From Raoultibacter phocaeensis (GTDB lineage: Bacteria > Actinomycetota > Coriobacteriia > Coriobacteriales > Eggerthellaceae): a stretch of DNA of 64,000 bases. The stretch lies in assembly GCF_901411515.1 (NCBI RefSeq), contig NZ_CABDUX010000001.1, forward strand, positions 868,001-932,000, in the 5' to 3' direction. The position numbers and the translations under genes are program-made. Below the pieces are notes generated by a model. It ran no database searches and was not told the origin of the DNA. It worked only from the letters and a program-made list of their open reading frames with translations. This document shows positions 10,953-19,689 of the stretch, in pieces; within the stretch, counting starts at the first letter, position 1, and each line of letters begins with the position of its first letter.

Positions 10953-11173
10953 ATGTTAAAGCGGAAGCAATACGAACGACTTATCGTGCTATGAAGCCGC
11001 GCGTGTGCCCTATAGAGGTGAAGTCGCCGCGACAATACGGCACGAAATCGCTCGACCGCTTCAAGGAGAAGTTCGGCAAGCGCGTAGGATCTCAGTACGT
11101 GCTTCATCCAAAGCAGCTCAAAGTCGAGGGTGAGCGCGTATACCTGCCGCTCTACATGGGTTTTTGCCTGTAA
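10953..11173 (+). pseudogene. Internally deleted DUF4143-type AAA ATPase relic
   Basis: The N-terminal end of a typical AAA_14/DUF4143 ATPase is recognisable from ATG 10953 (MLKRKQYERLIVL), followed at once by a stop. In another frame, from about 11008, the C-terminal end follows (PIEVKSPRQYGTKS ... VYLPLYMGFCL, stop at 11173). Intact family members have about 400 residues, so nearly the whole middle, including Walker A, is gone. An AAGAAAGGCG ribosome-binding sequence precedes the ATG. These ATPases are often mobile-type accessory genes; this copy cannot be functional. Confidence 0.7.
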
Positions 11174-11226
11174 AGCATCAGGGTCAAAAGATGCGCCGAC
11201 AAAGATCCTCAAGAACAGGATAGGTG

Positions 11227-11541
11227 CTAAACCGCTCCCGTGATGTTCTTCCTCATATACGAACCGAATGCGTAGAAGGGCACGTCCTCTATCGAACCGC
11301 CATACGCGTGCGAGGTGGCGGAAACCCTCAACGCTACATCGGGGCCGTACTTTTTAACATACGCCGTCAGGCTTTTCGCCTTGAGATTCGTCCCGTACTT
11401 TACCTCGACGGGAATCGCATTCGGATCGAGCCTGTTGCCGTCGATGACGAAGTCGATTTCTGTACGGGTCGGCTCGTTTTTGAAGTAATGCGCCGAACCC
11501 ACCTGTCCGTTTTTGTATAGGAATATTGGTATACTTACCAC
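11227..11541 (-). pseudogene. C-terminal fragment of a second DUF4143-type ATPase
   Basis: About 100 residues matching the DUF4143/PD-(D/E)XK-like end of AAA_14 ATPases (EIDFVIDGNRLDPNAIPVEVKYG ... FYAFGSYM). It lacks the AAA domain and a normal start, and it faces the other relic. Upstream (11515-11580) the short sequence TATACAAAAACG occurs twice, which could mark the deletion end points. Family assignment rests on the E-I-D-F-V and P-V-E-V-K-Y pattern. Confidence 0.6.
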
Positions 11542-12275
11542 GTTTTTGTATAGATAAATCGGTTACTATTCCACGTTTTAAAGAAAATGCCTGTGCAAAA
11601 GGTAAGGAAGGCCAGTTAGATCACAGCCGCAATCGGCCTCGGGAAAAGCCGCCCAACAAGACCCACAACATAGTCGATGCCACTGAAATCCGAGCAGAAG
11701 GCAAAACGCACGATAGTACGTATCGCGCGGTAACGAAAATCGAAGCTGACGGAATCGAACGGGTCGATCCGCACCGCATCTGCGCGTCTACCACCGCGCA
11801 TCGCAACGCCCGTCTGGACGTTTGCCGCATTCGCCTTGTCACACTCCATCTCAAGCTCGGGGAACCGCAGTCCGAGCTTCGCTTCAGAAGGGATCACCAA
11901 CCCGCGGCGGTCATCTCTTGCAAGGTTGCGCTTCAGGGTTTTGTCGGAAAACGTCCTCTGGATGGCGGCGAAGGCCTGCTTTGCGAAGCGAAGTCGCGTT
12001 CGAGCGGTCTTTTTCGACGTGAAAGTTCATCATGGCGAACCGCGATCTGTGGTTATCTTGAGGCGCTTCGCACCCAAAAGCCCCTGCCGGCTCACAGCAG
12101 TTCGCAAAGCTCGCCTTCGCCGCCATCGAAAGGCCGTTTTCGCGCAGAAACGCATTATCAATAAATCTCGGGCGGAATCCTGGCGGCGGGAGGACGCGAG
12201 CGGCGGGCTGCGGGCGGGGCTCGCGGGGTTGCACAGAAGGTCGCGGGCCGTGCGCGCAGGTGGGCGCTTGCCCGC
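11542..12275. other. Non-coding or decayed region with an inverted repeat
   Basis: No convincing gene. It holds the second copy of the segment shared with about 10711-10785 and the long imperfect inverted repeat described separately. The last 100 bases before the GGDEF/EAL gene end are GC-rich and without an obvious terminator. Confidence 0.45.
11937..12151. repeat. Imperfect inverted repeat, arms about 50 bp
   Basis: Arm 11937-11987 and arm 12101-12151 are reverse complements with scattered mismatches (shared core GATGGCGGCGAAGGC ... GCTTTGCGAA). They enclose about 113 bp. The whole could fold into a long hairpin RNA or be a small non-autonomous mobile element. No transposase is present and no target duplication was found. 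Confidence 0.55.
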
Positions 12276-13901
12276 CTACCCCACGACCCTCCCGAACGCC
12301 ATGCGCTCGAACTCGTCGGGCGGAAGCGCGGGCGCCACCGCGAACCCCTGGGCGAGGTCGCAGCCCATGGCGGCGAGCTGGTCGAGCTGGGAGGCGGACT
12401 CCACGCCCTCGCACACCACCTCCATGCCCAGGCGGCGGGCCATGGCGACCACCGACTCGACCACGGCGGCGGCACGGGAAGGATCGAGGGTGGGCGCGGG
12501 CGCCAGGCGCGGCTCGCCTGGGCGTGCCGTATCAGAGGCGAGAGGCGGAACAGGTGCGGACCAAGCGCGCGGCAATGCGGAGCGCGCGGAACGAGACTGG
12601 TCGGGGTGCGCGGGCGCCAGGCACGGCCCGGCGGGCGCGGCACCCGAGGCGGCGGCCGCGGCACACGGCCCGGCGGGCGCGGCGCCTCGCAGGAACTCAC
12701 GGTCGAGCTTCAGGGTGTCGGCGGGCGCGTCTTTCAACATGCCGAGAGACGAGAGGCCGCTACCGAAGTCATCGATCGAGGTGCGATATCCCGCATCCCG
12801 AATGCGGCCAAGCGCTGCGGCGGCGGCCTCGGGACTGCCGGCCAAAAGCGTCTCGGTGAGCTCGAAATCGAGCAGACGCGCGGGCACGCCGAAGCGCTTC
12901 CTCACCATCTCGAACGCATCCAGAAACGAGGGGTCCCCCAAATGCGCCCTCGACAGGTTGAACGACACGGGCACGGGCTCAACCCCACCATCAATCCACG
13001 CGCGCAGCCGCCCGCATGCCTGCTCGAACACGAACAGGTCGATTCTCGCCACGTAGCCGCTCTTCTCGTAAAACGGCACGAACGCTCCCGGAAGCACGAG
13101 GCCGCGACCCGGCACGTTCCAACGAACGAGCGCCTCGGCGCCCGCGACTTTGCGCGTGCGCAAATCGAGCTTGGGTTGGTAGTGCACGACGAGCTCGCCG
13201 CTTTCCACGAGGTCTGCTTCGCGGTTGCCCATCTCCTTTTCGAGCCTCAACCTCACGCGGTCCTCGTCGGAGTAGAATCCGCACGTGTAGAGGCTTCCGG
13301 ATTCAGAGTCCGCGGCGTTCAAGCGCGCCACGTTGGAACGGTCACGAATCTGCACGAGCGGAAGCGACGGATCGTCGATCGGATAGGCTCCCACGGACAG
13401 GGCGAGGTAGTACGTGCGGGCGGCCCCCTCGTTGAAGCGGTTGAGGTCACAAGCGAGGCCTTCCACCTTTGCAAGCACCTCGCCGCGCGTCTGCGCCCTC
13501 ACGAGCAGAATGAAGTGGTCGGCGAACGTGCGGCACATGAGCTCGCCTTCGCACAGGTACCCCTCGGTCGACCGGGCGATGTGGCGCAGCACCGCATCGC
13601 CCCTCTCGCTTCCGAACGCGTCGTTCACCAGCTTGAAGCCGACGAGGTTGAGCGTCACGAGCATGTAGGTGCCCGCGGGCGAGGTGCGGATGGCCTTCGC
13701 CGCCGCCCCCTCGAACCGCGGCCACGAAAGGCCCCCGGTCACCGGATCGGACAAAGCGATCTGGGCAAGGCGGCGACGGGATGCGCGTTCAATCGCGAAG
13801 GCAAGCACAAGCACCGCCGCAACCAGGGCACCTATGATCACCGTCGCCACGGCGAGTGGAGCGAACGAACCCGTCGGGCCGACGGGACTCACCGTTCGCA
13901 T
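12276..13901 (-). CDS. Membrane GGDEF(degenerate)-EAL protein, likely c-di-GMP phosphodiesterase
   Basis: 541 residues from ATG 13901. One transmembrane segment (about 14-36), a GGDEF-type domain (about 45-210) whose signature is FADHF (126-130) and hence probably not a cyclase, and an EAL domain (about 225-535). The EAL catalytic set is present: E256-A-L, N315, E350, D377-D378, K398, D400, E498 and Q518. It should hydrolyse c-di-GMP at the inner membrane. An Ala/Pro-rich insertion of about 70 residues (405-475), with an internal repeat of GAAPAGPC, interrupts the EAL domain right after the K-L-D motif. The start overlaps the stop of the upstream HTH gene by 13 bases, so the two are translationally coupled. 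A longer in-frame extension upstream has no domain and is a shadow. Confidence 0.85.
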   Translation of the reverse strand: MRTVSPVGPTGSFAPLAVATVIIGALVAAVLVLAFAIERASRRRLAQIALSDPVTGGLSWPRFEGAAAKAIRTSPAGTYMLVTLNLVGFKLVNDAFGSERGDAVLRHIARSTEGYLCEGELMCRTFADHFILLVRAQTRGEVLAKVEGLACDLNRFNEGAARTYYLALSVGAYPIDDPSLPLVQIRDRSNVARLNAADSESGSLYTCGFYSDEDRVRLRLEKEMGNREADLVESGELVVHYQPKLDLRTRKVAGAEALVRWNVPGRGLVLPGAFVPFYEKSGYVARIDLFVFEQACGRLRAWIDGGVEPVPVSFNLSRAHLGDPSFLDAFEMVRKRFGVPARLLDFELTETLLAGSPEAAAAALGRIRDAGYRTSIDDFGSGLSSLGMLKDAPADTLKLDREFLRGAAPAGPCAAAAASGAAPAGPCLAPAHPDQSRSARSALPRAWSAPVPPLASDTARPGEPRLAPAPTLDPSRAAAVVESVVAMARRLGMEVVCEGVESASQLDQLAAMGCDLAQGFAVAPALPPDEFERMAFGRVVG

Positions 13902-14218
13902 CCCCGCCCGCAGCTGCGGGCGAACGAATCGAGCTCGGCATAGTGGACGAGCAGCTCCTTGGCCTTCGCGTAGAACTCCGCGCCGAGCGCCGTCGGCGTC
14001 GAACCCGCCTTGCATCTCGTGAGCAGCCGAACGCCCGTCTCGCGCTCGAGATCGGCCATCGCCTGCGATATCCCCTGTACAGTGATGTCGTTTTTCTCGG
14101 CTGCCGCCGTAAGGCTTCCCAACTCCACCACGGTGACGAAGTACTCTATCTGCCTGATAGTCAGAGGTTTTTGCACGGAAGCGAACGGGGCGGGCCTTTT
14201 CTCGATGCTGACCGTCAT
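13889..14218 (-). CDS. LysR-type HTH-only protein
   Basis: 109 residues from ATG 14218, which overlaps the stop of the 887-aa surface gene as ATGA; GAAAGGA sits 10 bases upstream. It carries a complete LysR winged HTH (LTIRQIEYFVTVVELGSLTAAAE ... about 19-78) and a short linker helix, then ends. The usual 200-residue effector domain is missing. It overlaps the start of the GGDEF/EAL gene by 13 bases. Either it is a genuine stand-alone DNA-binding subunit co-made with the membrane phosphodiesterase, or a former HTH-membrane fusion split by frameshift; the neat overlaps at both ends favour the first. Targets are unknown; the surface operon is the obvious candidate. Confidence 0.75.
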   Translation of the reverse strand: MTVSIEKRPAPFASVQKPLTIRQIEYFVTVVELGSLTAAAEKNDITVQGISQAMADLERETGVRLLTRCKAGSTPTALGAEFYAKAKELLVHYAELDSFARSCGRGCER

Positions 14219-16878
14219 GTGCGCGGTATCCTTTCTCGCTTGCTGAGACGCCATGAAACGAGCGCCGCAATCCCGGCCGCAAACGCCGCGAACAGTGCCG
14301 CGAACGCGAACGGCGCATCACCTGTCTGAGCGAACCTTCCGATAGCCTGACCGGGACCCGTCGGCACGGGCGCCGCCTGCGCCTTGAACTCGACTTCGAG
14401 CGTGTGGTCGGCTTGCACGTCGGCGAATACGTAGCACGATCGGGCGGGCACCTGCGCGCCGTCGACCTTCACCGAGCCGACCGTGTAGCCCGCTTCGGGC
14501 AGGAAGAAGAAGGCCTTGTCCGTCCCTTTTTCCACCTGTATGCTCGCGGCCTTCGCGCCACCGAGGTCCGACACGGTGCCGTGCGGGCCCGCGGCCACTT
14601 CGATGGTGAAAAACTCGCCGACGGGCGGCGGGATGGGCAGCTGCCGGGGCTCGAACACCGCCTCGACCGTCGCGTCGCCCACGATCCCCGCAAGGTTGTA
14701 GGTGAAGCCTTCCACCTGATCGGCAACATCGACACCGTTCACCAGAAGCGCCGCCAGAGAAAAGCCTTCGTCGGCTTTGAGCGCGAAGGAAAGCTCGCCG
14801 CCGTCGGGAACGAGTAGTTCGCCTTCGGGGGAAAGCATGCCGCCTGAGGTGGCCGAAGCCGAAACCGTGTGCACCGCCACCGGCTGCGGCACAGGATCGC
14901 CCTCGCCGAGTTTCCTGAACGAAACGTGCACCGAAACATCCTGTTCGCCCGCGCTCACCGTGAACGAATAACCGCCGCCCGCACCCGCGACCGACCGCGC
15001 GTTGTACAGCGTCGCCGGGGTAAGCGGATGCGCCACGACTGGCTCGCCGTTTACGAGCACCTGGTCGAGATCGTAGCCGACCTCGGGGAACACGTAGAAC
15101 GTCTGCGACGCACCGTAAGCAACCACAAGCTCGCCCGACGGAGAAACCATGCCGCCTTCCCCACCTTCCGCGCTCACCTCGACCTTCACGGTGACGTTGA
15201 CGAAGGGGTTATCGGGATCGGGGCCGGGGCCCGGATCGGGGCCCGGATCGGGGTTGTCGCCGCCCGTCTTCTTGAAGGTGGCCGAAAGCGCATGGTCGGC
15301 CACCACGTTTTCCAGCACGAGCGTCGCGCCGTCCGCCCGCTCGACTTTGTGCGTCACGTCGCCGCCGTTGAGGGCGACCGCTTCGAGCTCGTAGCCCTGG
15401 TCGGGCACCAGCGCGAAAGAGGCCGACCTGCCGTGGGGCACGAGCGCGCGCTCGGGCGATATGGTACCGCCGCCGCCCGCGACCGCAGCCTCCACGGTAT
15501 GCACGGGAAGCGGGGGCGCAACACCCGGCACGAACGTCACGCGCAGCTCGGTGTCGGCGGTCAGGCACGCAACGAGGTACGAACTTCCAAGCACCGCATG
15601 CTCCTGCCCGTTCACCGTAAGAGATCCCACCGTGTAGCCCTCGTCGGGCACAAGCTCCACCTGGACCGACGAGCCATGGATAAACTCGGCTTCGAACGAC
15701 GTCGCAGCGTCGCCGCCCGCAACCGACACGCGGCCGTGTCCGCCGTCCACTATGGCGGCGAGGCGGTACGTCGTCTCATTGTCGGGTTCGATCGCTTTGA
15801 ACGTTGCGCGGATCGTATGGTCTGCGCGGAGAGGCTCGAACGTATAGGAGTTGCCTGCAAGCTCGACGGGCCTGCCGTCGACGAGCACCTCATCGATAAC
15901 ATGGCCCGAATCGGCGAGCACCACGTAGCGGGGTGTCGCGCCTTCAGCGTAGGCCGCCTTCCCGCACGGGGTTATCTGGCCGCCTTCGTCTGCGGTCGCG
16001 GTCACGGTGAACGCGGTCGAATCGGGATCGGCCACCGTGACGGCGAACGCTCCGAGCACGGATGATTCAACCGTAACCGTTCCGCCCGAAACGGTTGCCG
16101 GATAACGCGAAAGCGAACCGTCCGGGCAGAGTGCGATGACGGTGACCTCGGTGCCGTCGGCGAGCCCGGGCGCGGGAAGCGTGACGGAAAGCATGCCAAC
16201 ATGAGCGGGCCTGTCAGCCGTGCCGCCCGCAAGATCGGCCTGCCAAGCCCCCGCGATGCGCTTGCCGTCGGCCGATGCCAGCAGGTGCGCGTAGGTGGGG
16301 GTTGCCGGATCGAGCCCGCCCGCGGCGAGCACCGCATCGCGGGCCATCGTTCCCTCGACGGTCACGCCGCCCTCGGTGCGAGTGCCCCAGGCGTACCCGT
16401 CGAACGTGGCCACCGTGACCGTCGCATTCGCGGAATGCCCCGCCGCATCGGTCACCTCGACGGCGTAGACGTACTCGCGGTTGTCCTCGATGCCGCCTGT
16501 CTGCGCCCCGATCCAATCGGCGAGCCGCACTTCGGCACCGTCCCACGAAAACGCCTCGTCGGGCGTTCCGTCGATCGTGCGGGTCCATGCGTGCGAAAGC
16601 GTTCCCGACTGCCCCGATACCGATGTCTTGAGCACGTAGAAGTCGGGCTCGGCCTGGATTTCGGCAACGGTGGCCGCGAAGTCCTCGCTTATCCGCACGG
16701 AGAAATCGGCCGCGGCGAGCACGTTCACGCTCGTGTACGCAACGCCGTCCCCGCCGATGCTGCCGCTCGCCCCAACCGAGGGCTGAGCTGCCACCGCATT
16801 CGCGGAAACCGTGGGTATGAGCAGGCATGCGCACAGCAGCGCCGCCAACCATGTGTGAGTATGCCTTCTCATAGCCAT
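14215..16878 (-). CDS. Secreted divergent-InlB-repeat protein with sortase-like tail
   Basis: 887 residues. Signal peptide about 1-31 (SANAVAA). The N-terminal region contains a motif (GSIGGDGVAYTSVNV) resembling one in the small secreted protein at 17549 (GNIAADGTASTTLNV). From about residue 290 there are repeats of the divergent InlB B-repeat type (EGATPRY... GYxVxxVxVNG ... ADHTxxxxFK), broken by a Pro/Asp/Gly linker (PDPGPDPGPGPDPDNPF). The end has the layout of a cell-wall sorting signal: FAQTGD, a hydrophobic stretch, then RLSKRER. The motif is close to the LAXTG type used by class E sortases of high-GC Gram-positives, but no sortase gene is in the window. Probably a wall-linked structural or adhesive protein of the same operon as its neighbours. 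Confidence 0.85.
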   Translation of the reverse strand: MAMRRHTHTWLAALLCACLLIPTVSANAVAAQPSVGASGSIGGDGVAYTSVNVLAAADFSVRISEDFAATVAEIQAEPDFYVLKTSVSGQSGTLSHAWTRTIDGTPDEAFSWDGAEVRLADWIGAQTGGIEDNREYVYAVEVTDAAGHSANATVTVATFDGYAWGTRTEGGVTVEGTMARDAVLAAGGLDPATPTYAHLLASADGKRIAGAWQADLAGGTADRPAHVGMLSVTLPAPGLADGTEVTVIALCPDGSLSRYPATVSGGTVTVESSVLGAFAVTVADPDSTAFTVTATADEGGQITPCGKAAYAEGATPRYVVLADSGHVIDEVLVDGRPVELAGNSYTFEPLRADHTIRATFKAIEPDNETTYRLAAIVDGGHGRVSVAGGDAATSFEAEFIHGSSVQVELVPDEGYTVGSLTVNGQEHAVLGSSYLVACLTADTELRVTFVPGVAPPLPVHTVEAAVAGGGGTISPERALVPHGRSASFALVPDQGYELEAVALNGGDVTHKVERADGATLVLENVVADHALSATFKKTGGDNPDPGPDPGPGPDPDNPFVNVTVKVEVSAEGGEGGMVSPSGELVVAYGASQTFYVFPEVGYDLDQVLVNGEPVVAHPLTPATLYNARSVAGAGGGYSFTVSAGEQDVSVHVSFRKLGEGDPVPQPVAVHTVSASATSGGMLSPEGELLVPDGGELSFALKADEGFSLAALLVNGVDVADQVEGFTYNLAGIVGDATVEAVFEPRQLPIPPPVGEFFTIEVAAGPHGTVSDLGGAKAASIQVEKGTDKAFFFLPEAGYTVGSVKVDGAQVPARSCYVFADVQADHTLEVEFKAQAAPVPTGPGQAIGRFAQTGDAPFAFAALFAAFAAGIAALVSWRLSKRERIPRT

Positions 16879-16899
16879 GACGTTATCCCTGGTTCCTTC

Positions 16900-17430
16900 C
16901 TAGTTGTGCACGACGATGGTCATCTTGGCGGCCGCCTGGCCGACGGGTTCTTCCGTATCCTGATCGAGCGCGTGTATGGCCGCCGTGCACGGATATTCGC
17001 CCGCGTCGAGGTCGACCGCGAGCTTCGCTGTTTGAATGTGATGATTCGGCTCGATGATTCCCGATGCGTACACCGTCTCGCCCGTATCGTCGCGCGTTAT
17101 CTCCACCCTCATGAGGTAGTGGTTCGAGGGCGAGTTCTCGATCTTGAGCGCCCCTTCCGCCTGCCCGTCGGCGAATTCGACGGTCGAGGCGATGGAGATG
17201 GAGAGCATGCCTTCCTCAACCCTACGGTCGAGCTCGGCCTGAATCTCCTCTTGCGTCTTGCCTTCGAGCTGGCCGAGCGCGGCGTTGGGATCGCGCGCGG
17301 GCTCCGCGTTGTGCGTCGCAAGCCACAACCCCCCGAGACCGAGAAGGACGAGCAGCGCAAGGCCCGCGGCCACGTAGAAGCTCTTCGGCCTGCGGGTGCG
17401 TGCCTGCTGGGGGTTTTCGCTGGTCTCCAT
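16900..17430 (-). CDS. Single-pass membrane protein, paralog of 18246-18827
   Basis: 176 residues: short basic cytoplasmic end, transmembrane segment about 19-40, then an extracytoplasmic domain of about 130 residues. The outer domain begins with NAALGQLEGKTQEEIQAELD and has the pattern MLSISIAS ... YLMRVEI ... GETVYASG ... VGQAAAKM. The same pattern occurs in the gene at 18246. I do not recognise a characterised family. It lies 21 bases upstream of the 887-aa surface gene in one operon, so a role in anchoring or assembling the secreted proteins is a reasonable inference. Confidence 0.8.
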   Translation of the reverse strand: METSENPQQARTRRPKSFYVAAGLALLVLLGLGGLWLATHNAEPARDPNAALGQLEGKTQEEIQAELDRRVEEGMLSISIASTVEFADGQAEGALKIENSPSNHYLMRVEITRDDTGETVYASGIIEPNHHIQTAKLAVDLDAGEYPCTAAIHALDQDTEEPVGQAAAKMTIVVHN

Positions 17431-17548
17431 GCTTGTCCTTCTCGGTCTCAGGTGGTGTTGGCGGCTGCCGCCGGTTCGCCGTGGGCGGCCTTCACGGGAA
17501 GGCCGCCCGGATGGGGGTGCGGCAACTACGTGCCGGTGGAAGTGCGGG

Positions 17549-18148
17549 TTACACGGAAACCGTGTAAGCGATCTGGATCGCCCTGTAGGCGGTGTCGCCC
17601 GTGAGCGTGCTCTTCACCTTGGACTCGCCAGCCAGCGTAAGGCCAAGGGTGCCACCGTTAGCAGCCACGGTGAAGTAATCGGCATTCGCCCCCGCGATCG
17701 TTGTCGCAGCCGCAGAGTCAACGGGCAAAGCAGCAGACGATCCGGCCTTTACGGTCATTGCAAGTTCCCCAGTGGTTGCAGTGATGTCAGCGACGTTCTC
17801 AGTAAGAGTCGTTACAGCTTTCCAACCACTGCCGTCCACACCGCGGATTTCGGTGACCTTGAGCGCATCCGAACCGTTGTTTACGATCCTGTAGGCCTCG
17901 GCCGTGGGAGCAGTGATGATGCCGCCCCTCGCTGGCGTTACTACTGTGATATCTACGGGAATCGTGGCTTGGATCTGGGACTGTGTCGCGTACACATTGA
18001 GCGTGGTTGAAGCGGTGCCGTCGGCTGCGATGTTCCCGGTGGTGTTTACCTGCGCGTCGCCCTCCACTGCAAGCGCAGCTGGGGCCGCGCCTAAAGCGAG
18101 TGCCGCGGTAAGCGCAAGCACGGTTAGTCCTGTCTTTGTCTTTTTCAT
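17549..18148 (-). CDS. Small secreted protein resembling the C-terminal domain of the giant surface proteins
   Basis: 199 residues with a classical signal peptide (MKKTKTGLTVLALTAALA, cleavage near ALA-VEG). The rest is one beta-rich domain rich in Ala, Thr and Val and without Cys, ending in AYRAIQIAYTVSV. Its layout (IPVDITVVTPARGG ... YRIVNNGSDALKVTEI ... ITYT-type end) is similar to the last 130 residues of giant copies 2 and 3. It has a perfect ribosome-binding site (AAGGAGG, 18156-18162), the strongest in the operon, suggesting high expression as a structural subunit. A TTGACC box at 18210-18215 could belong to an internal promoter. Fibre-subunit function is inference; no sortase signal is present. 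Confidence 0.8.
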   Translation of the reverse strand: MKKTKTGLTVLALTAALALGAAPAALAVEGDAQVNTTGNIAADGTASTTLNVYATQSQIQATIPVDITVVTPARGGIITAPTAEAYRIVNNGSDALKVTEIRGVDGSGWKAVTTLTENVADITATTGELAMTVKAGSSAALPVDSAAATTIAGANADYFTVAANGGTLGLTLAGESKVKSTLTGDTAYRAIQIAYTVSV

Positions 18149-18245
18149 GGTAGTTCCTCCTTAATCGTTGCTTGTACGGTGTGATGCTATCGATACGCAG
18201 TCGACTACGGTCAACCGCCCCGATCACCTATCGACGCCATGCGAG

Positions 18246-18827
18246 TCACCCCCTCACGCTTAGGGTCACCTTGGCTGCCGCTTGGCCGACAGACTCGCGG
18301 GTCTCGGGGTCGAGCGCGGAGAAGGTAGCCGTGGCCGCATAATCACCAGGTTCGAGATCTGCCGCGAGGATAACGCTCTCGATATAGCTACCAGGCTTGA
18401 TGGCCTTTGACTCGTAAACGGTTTCGCCCGCATCGTCGAGAACGATCTTCACCTGCATGAGGTAGCGGTTACCCGGCACGTTCTCGATGTAGGCGATGCC
18501 CGGGGACGTGCCATCCGGAAATTCAATCAGGCTCGCAATGGAGATGTTGAACATGCCCTCCTCCACCACGCGGTCGAGCTCTGCCTGGATTTCCTCCTGG
18601 GTCTTATACGGGGCCTGACCAGTCTGAGCGTTCGGATCGAAGATGTCGTCGGGCGCGCCCGCGAGGAACCATACTGCAGCGCCTGCGGCGGCAAGCACCA
18701 ACACAAGGATCACGGGGATAAGTACCCTCTTGCGGGTGCGCGAAGGTTTGGCTGCATCGCCTTGTGCTGCTTCGTCCGAAGAAGCACGGATCGGTACGGG
18801 TTCGGTTTTCGGTTCGTTTCTCTCCAT
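18246..18827 (-). CDS. Single-pass membrane protein, paralog of 16900-17430
   Basis: 193 residues: polar cytoplasmic end, transmembrane segment about 35-56, outer domain containing KTQEEIQAELDRVVEEG, MFNISIAS, YLMQVKI, GETVYESK and VGQAAAKVTLSV, all matching the neighbour at 16900. It starts 49 bases after the giant copy 3 stop. The two paralogs bracket the small secreted protein, an arrangement that suggests a membrane platform for surface assembly. No known family recognised. Confidence 0.8.
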   Translation of the reverse strand: MERNEPKTEPVPIRASSDEAAQGDAAKPSRTRKRVLIPVILVLVLAAAGAAVWFLAGAPDDIFDPNAQTGQAPYKTQEEIQAELDRVVEEGMFNISIASLIEFPDGTSPGIAYIENVPGNRYLMQVKIVLDDAGETVYESKAIKPGSYIESVILAADLEPGDYAATATFSALDPETRESVGQAAAKVTLSVRG

Positions 18828-19689
18828 CGTTTCTCTTTCGTTTTTCTAAGTCATTTGGACTGTTTGCGTGATGCTCCTACGCGAGCGCAAGGGTGTACGT
18901 AAGGCGCGCGAAAGCTTTCGAAGCATCAGGATCGTCATCAGTTGCCGTCGGATTGATGGTTACCTCATCGGGGAGCGCAAGGCCGATTGCAGTTGAAAGC
19001 GTGCTATTGGCGCCGATGGCAAAATCGCCCAAGCGCTCCCTTTGCAGCAGGCCTCCAAGACCCACCGATACGGCGGCGGCATTTCCCGGTTTCAGCGTAA
19101 CGGCAATTGCTGCACGCTCGGCATCTTCGGGAAACACGTCTTTTGCCCCCACTTCTTCGGCACATGCGATCGAATCGACCTTGATGGGCACGACAGAGGT
19201 CGATGAGATTTCGCATGAAGTGCCCATCACTTCGCCTCCTGGACCGACTGCTACCGTTGCGGCAAGCGGCACGGTGCCCGAAATCACGGGCGTCCAGTTG
19301 GCGGTGTAGGATCGGGCGCCCGTCGAGCCCTGGGCGACGGTGACCGTCTGGTTCGCGGTCCCGTTGAGCCCGGTCCCCGACCACCCCGCGAAGGTGTAGC
19401 CCGCCCTCGTGGGGTTCTTGAGCGTGAAGGCGGCGGTCTCGACGGTGTAGGAGGCCGGGTTGCCCGCGACGCTGCCGCCGTTGAGGTTGTAGGTGATGCC
19501 GTATGGTACAGTTGTCCACTTGGCATACAGCGTCATTGGTCCCGAATTTGTATCGGTTGCAAAATTCCATCGGTTCGTACAGGCTTGCTCTCTATACCAG
19601 CCGCCGAACGTATAGCCGTTTCTCGTCGGAACAGCAGGAGCTGCCGTTGTCGTACCGTACTTCACGAGCCTCGGTGCAATTGCAGGAGT

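Noticed and set aside
12606-13943. 445-codon plus-strand frame opposite the GGDEF/EAL gene
   Set aside because: The minus strand has complete EAL catalytic motifs; the plus frame has none.
14869-17604. Plus-strand frames of 398 and 467 codons opposite the surface operon
   Set aside because: No domain, His/Arg-rich, opposite clearly coding genes with signal peptides and ribosome-binding sites.
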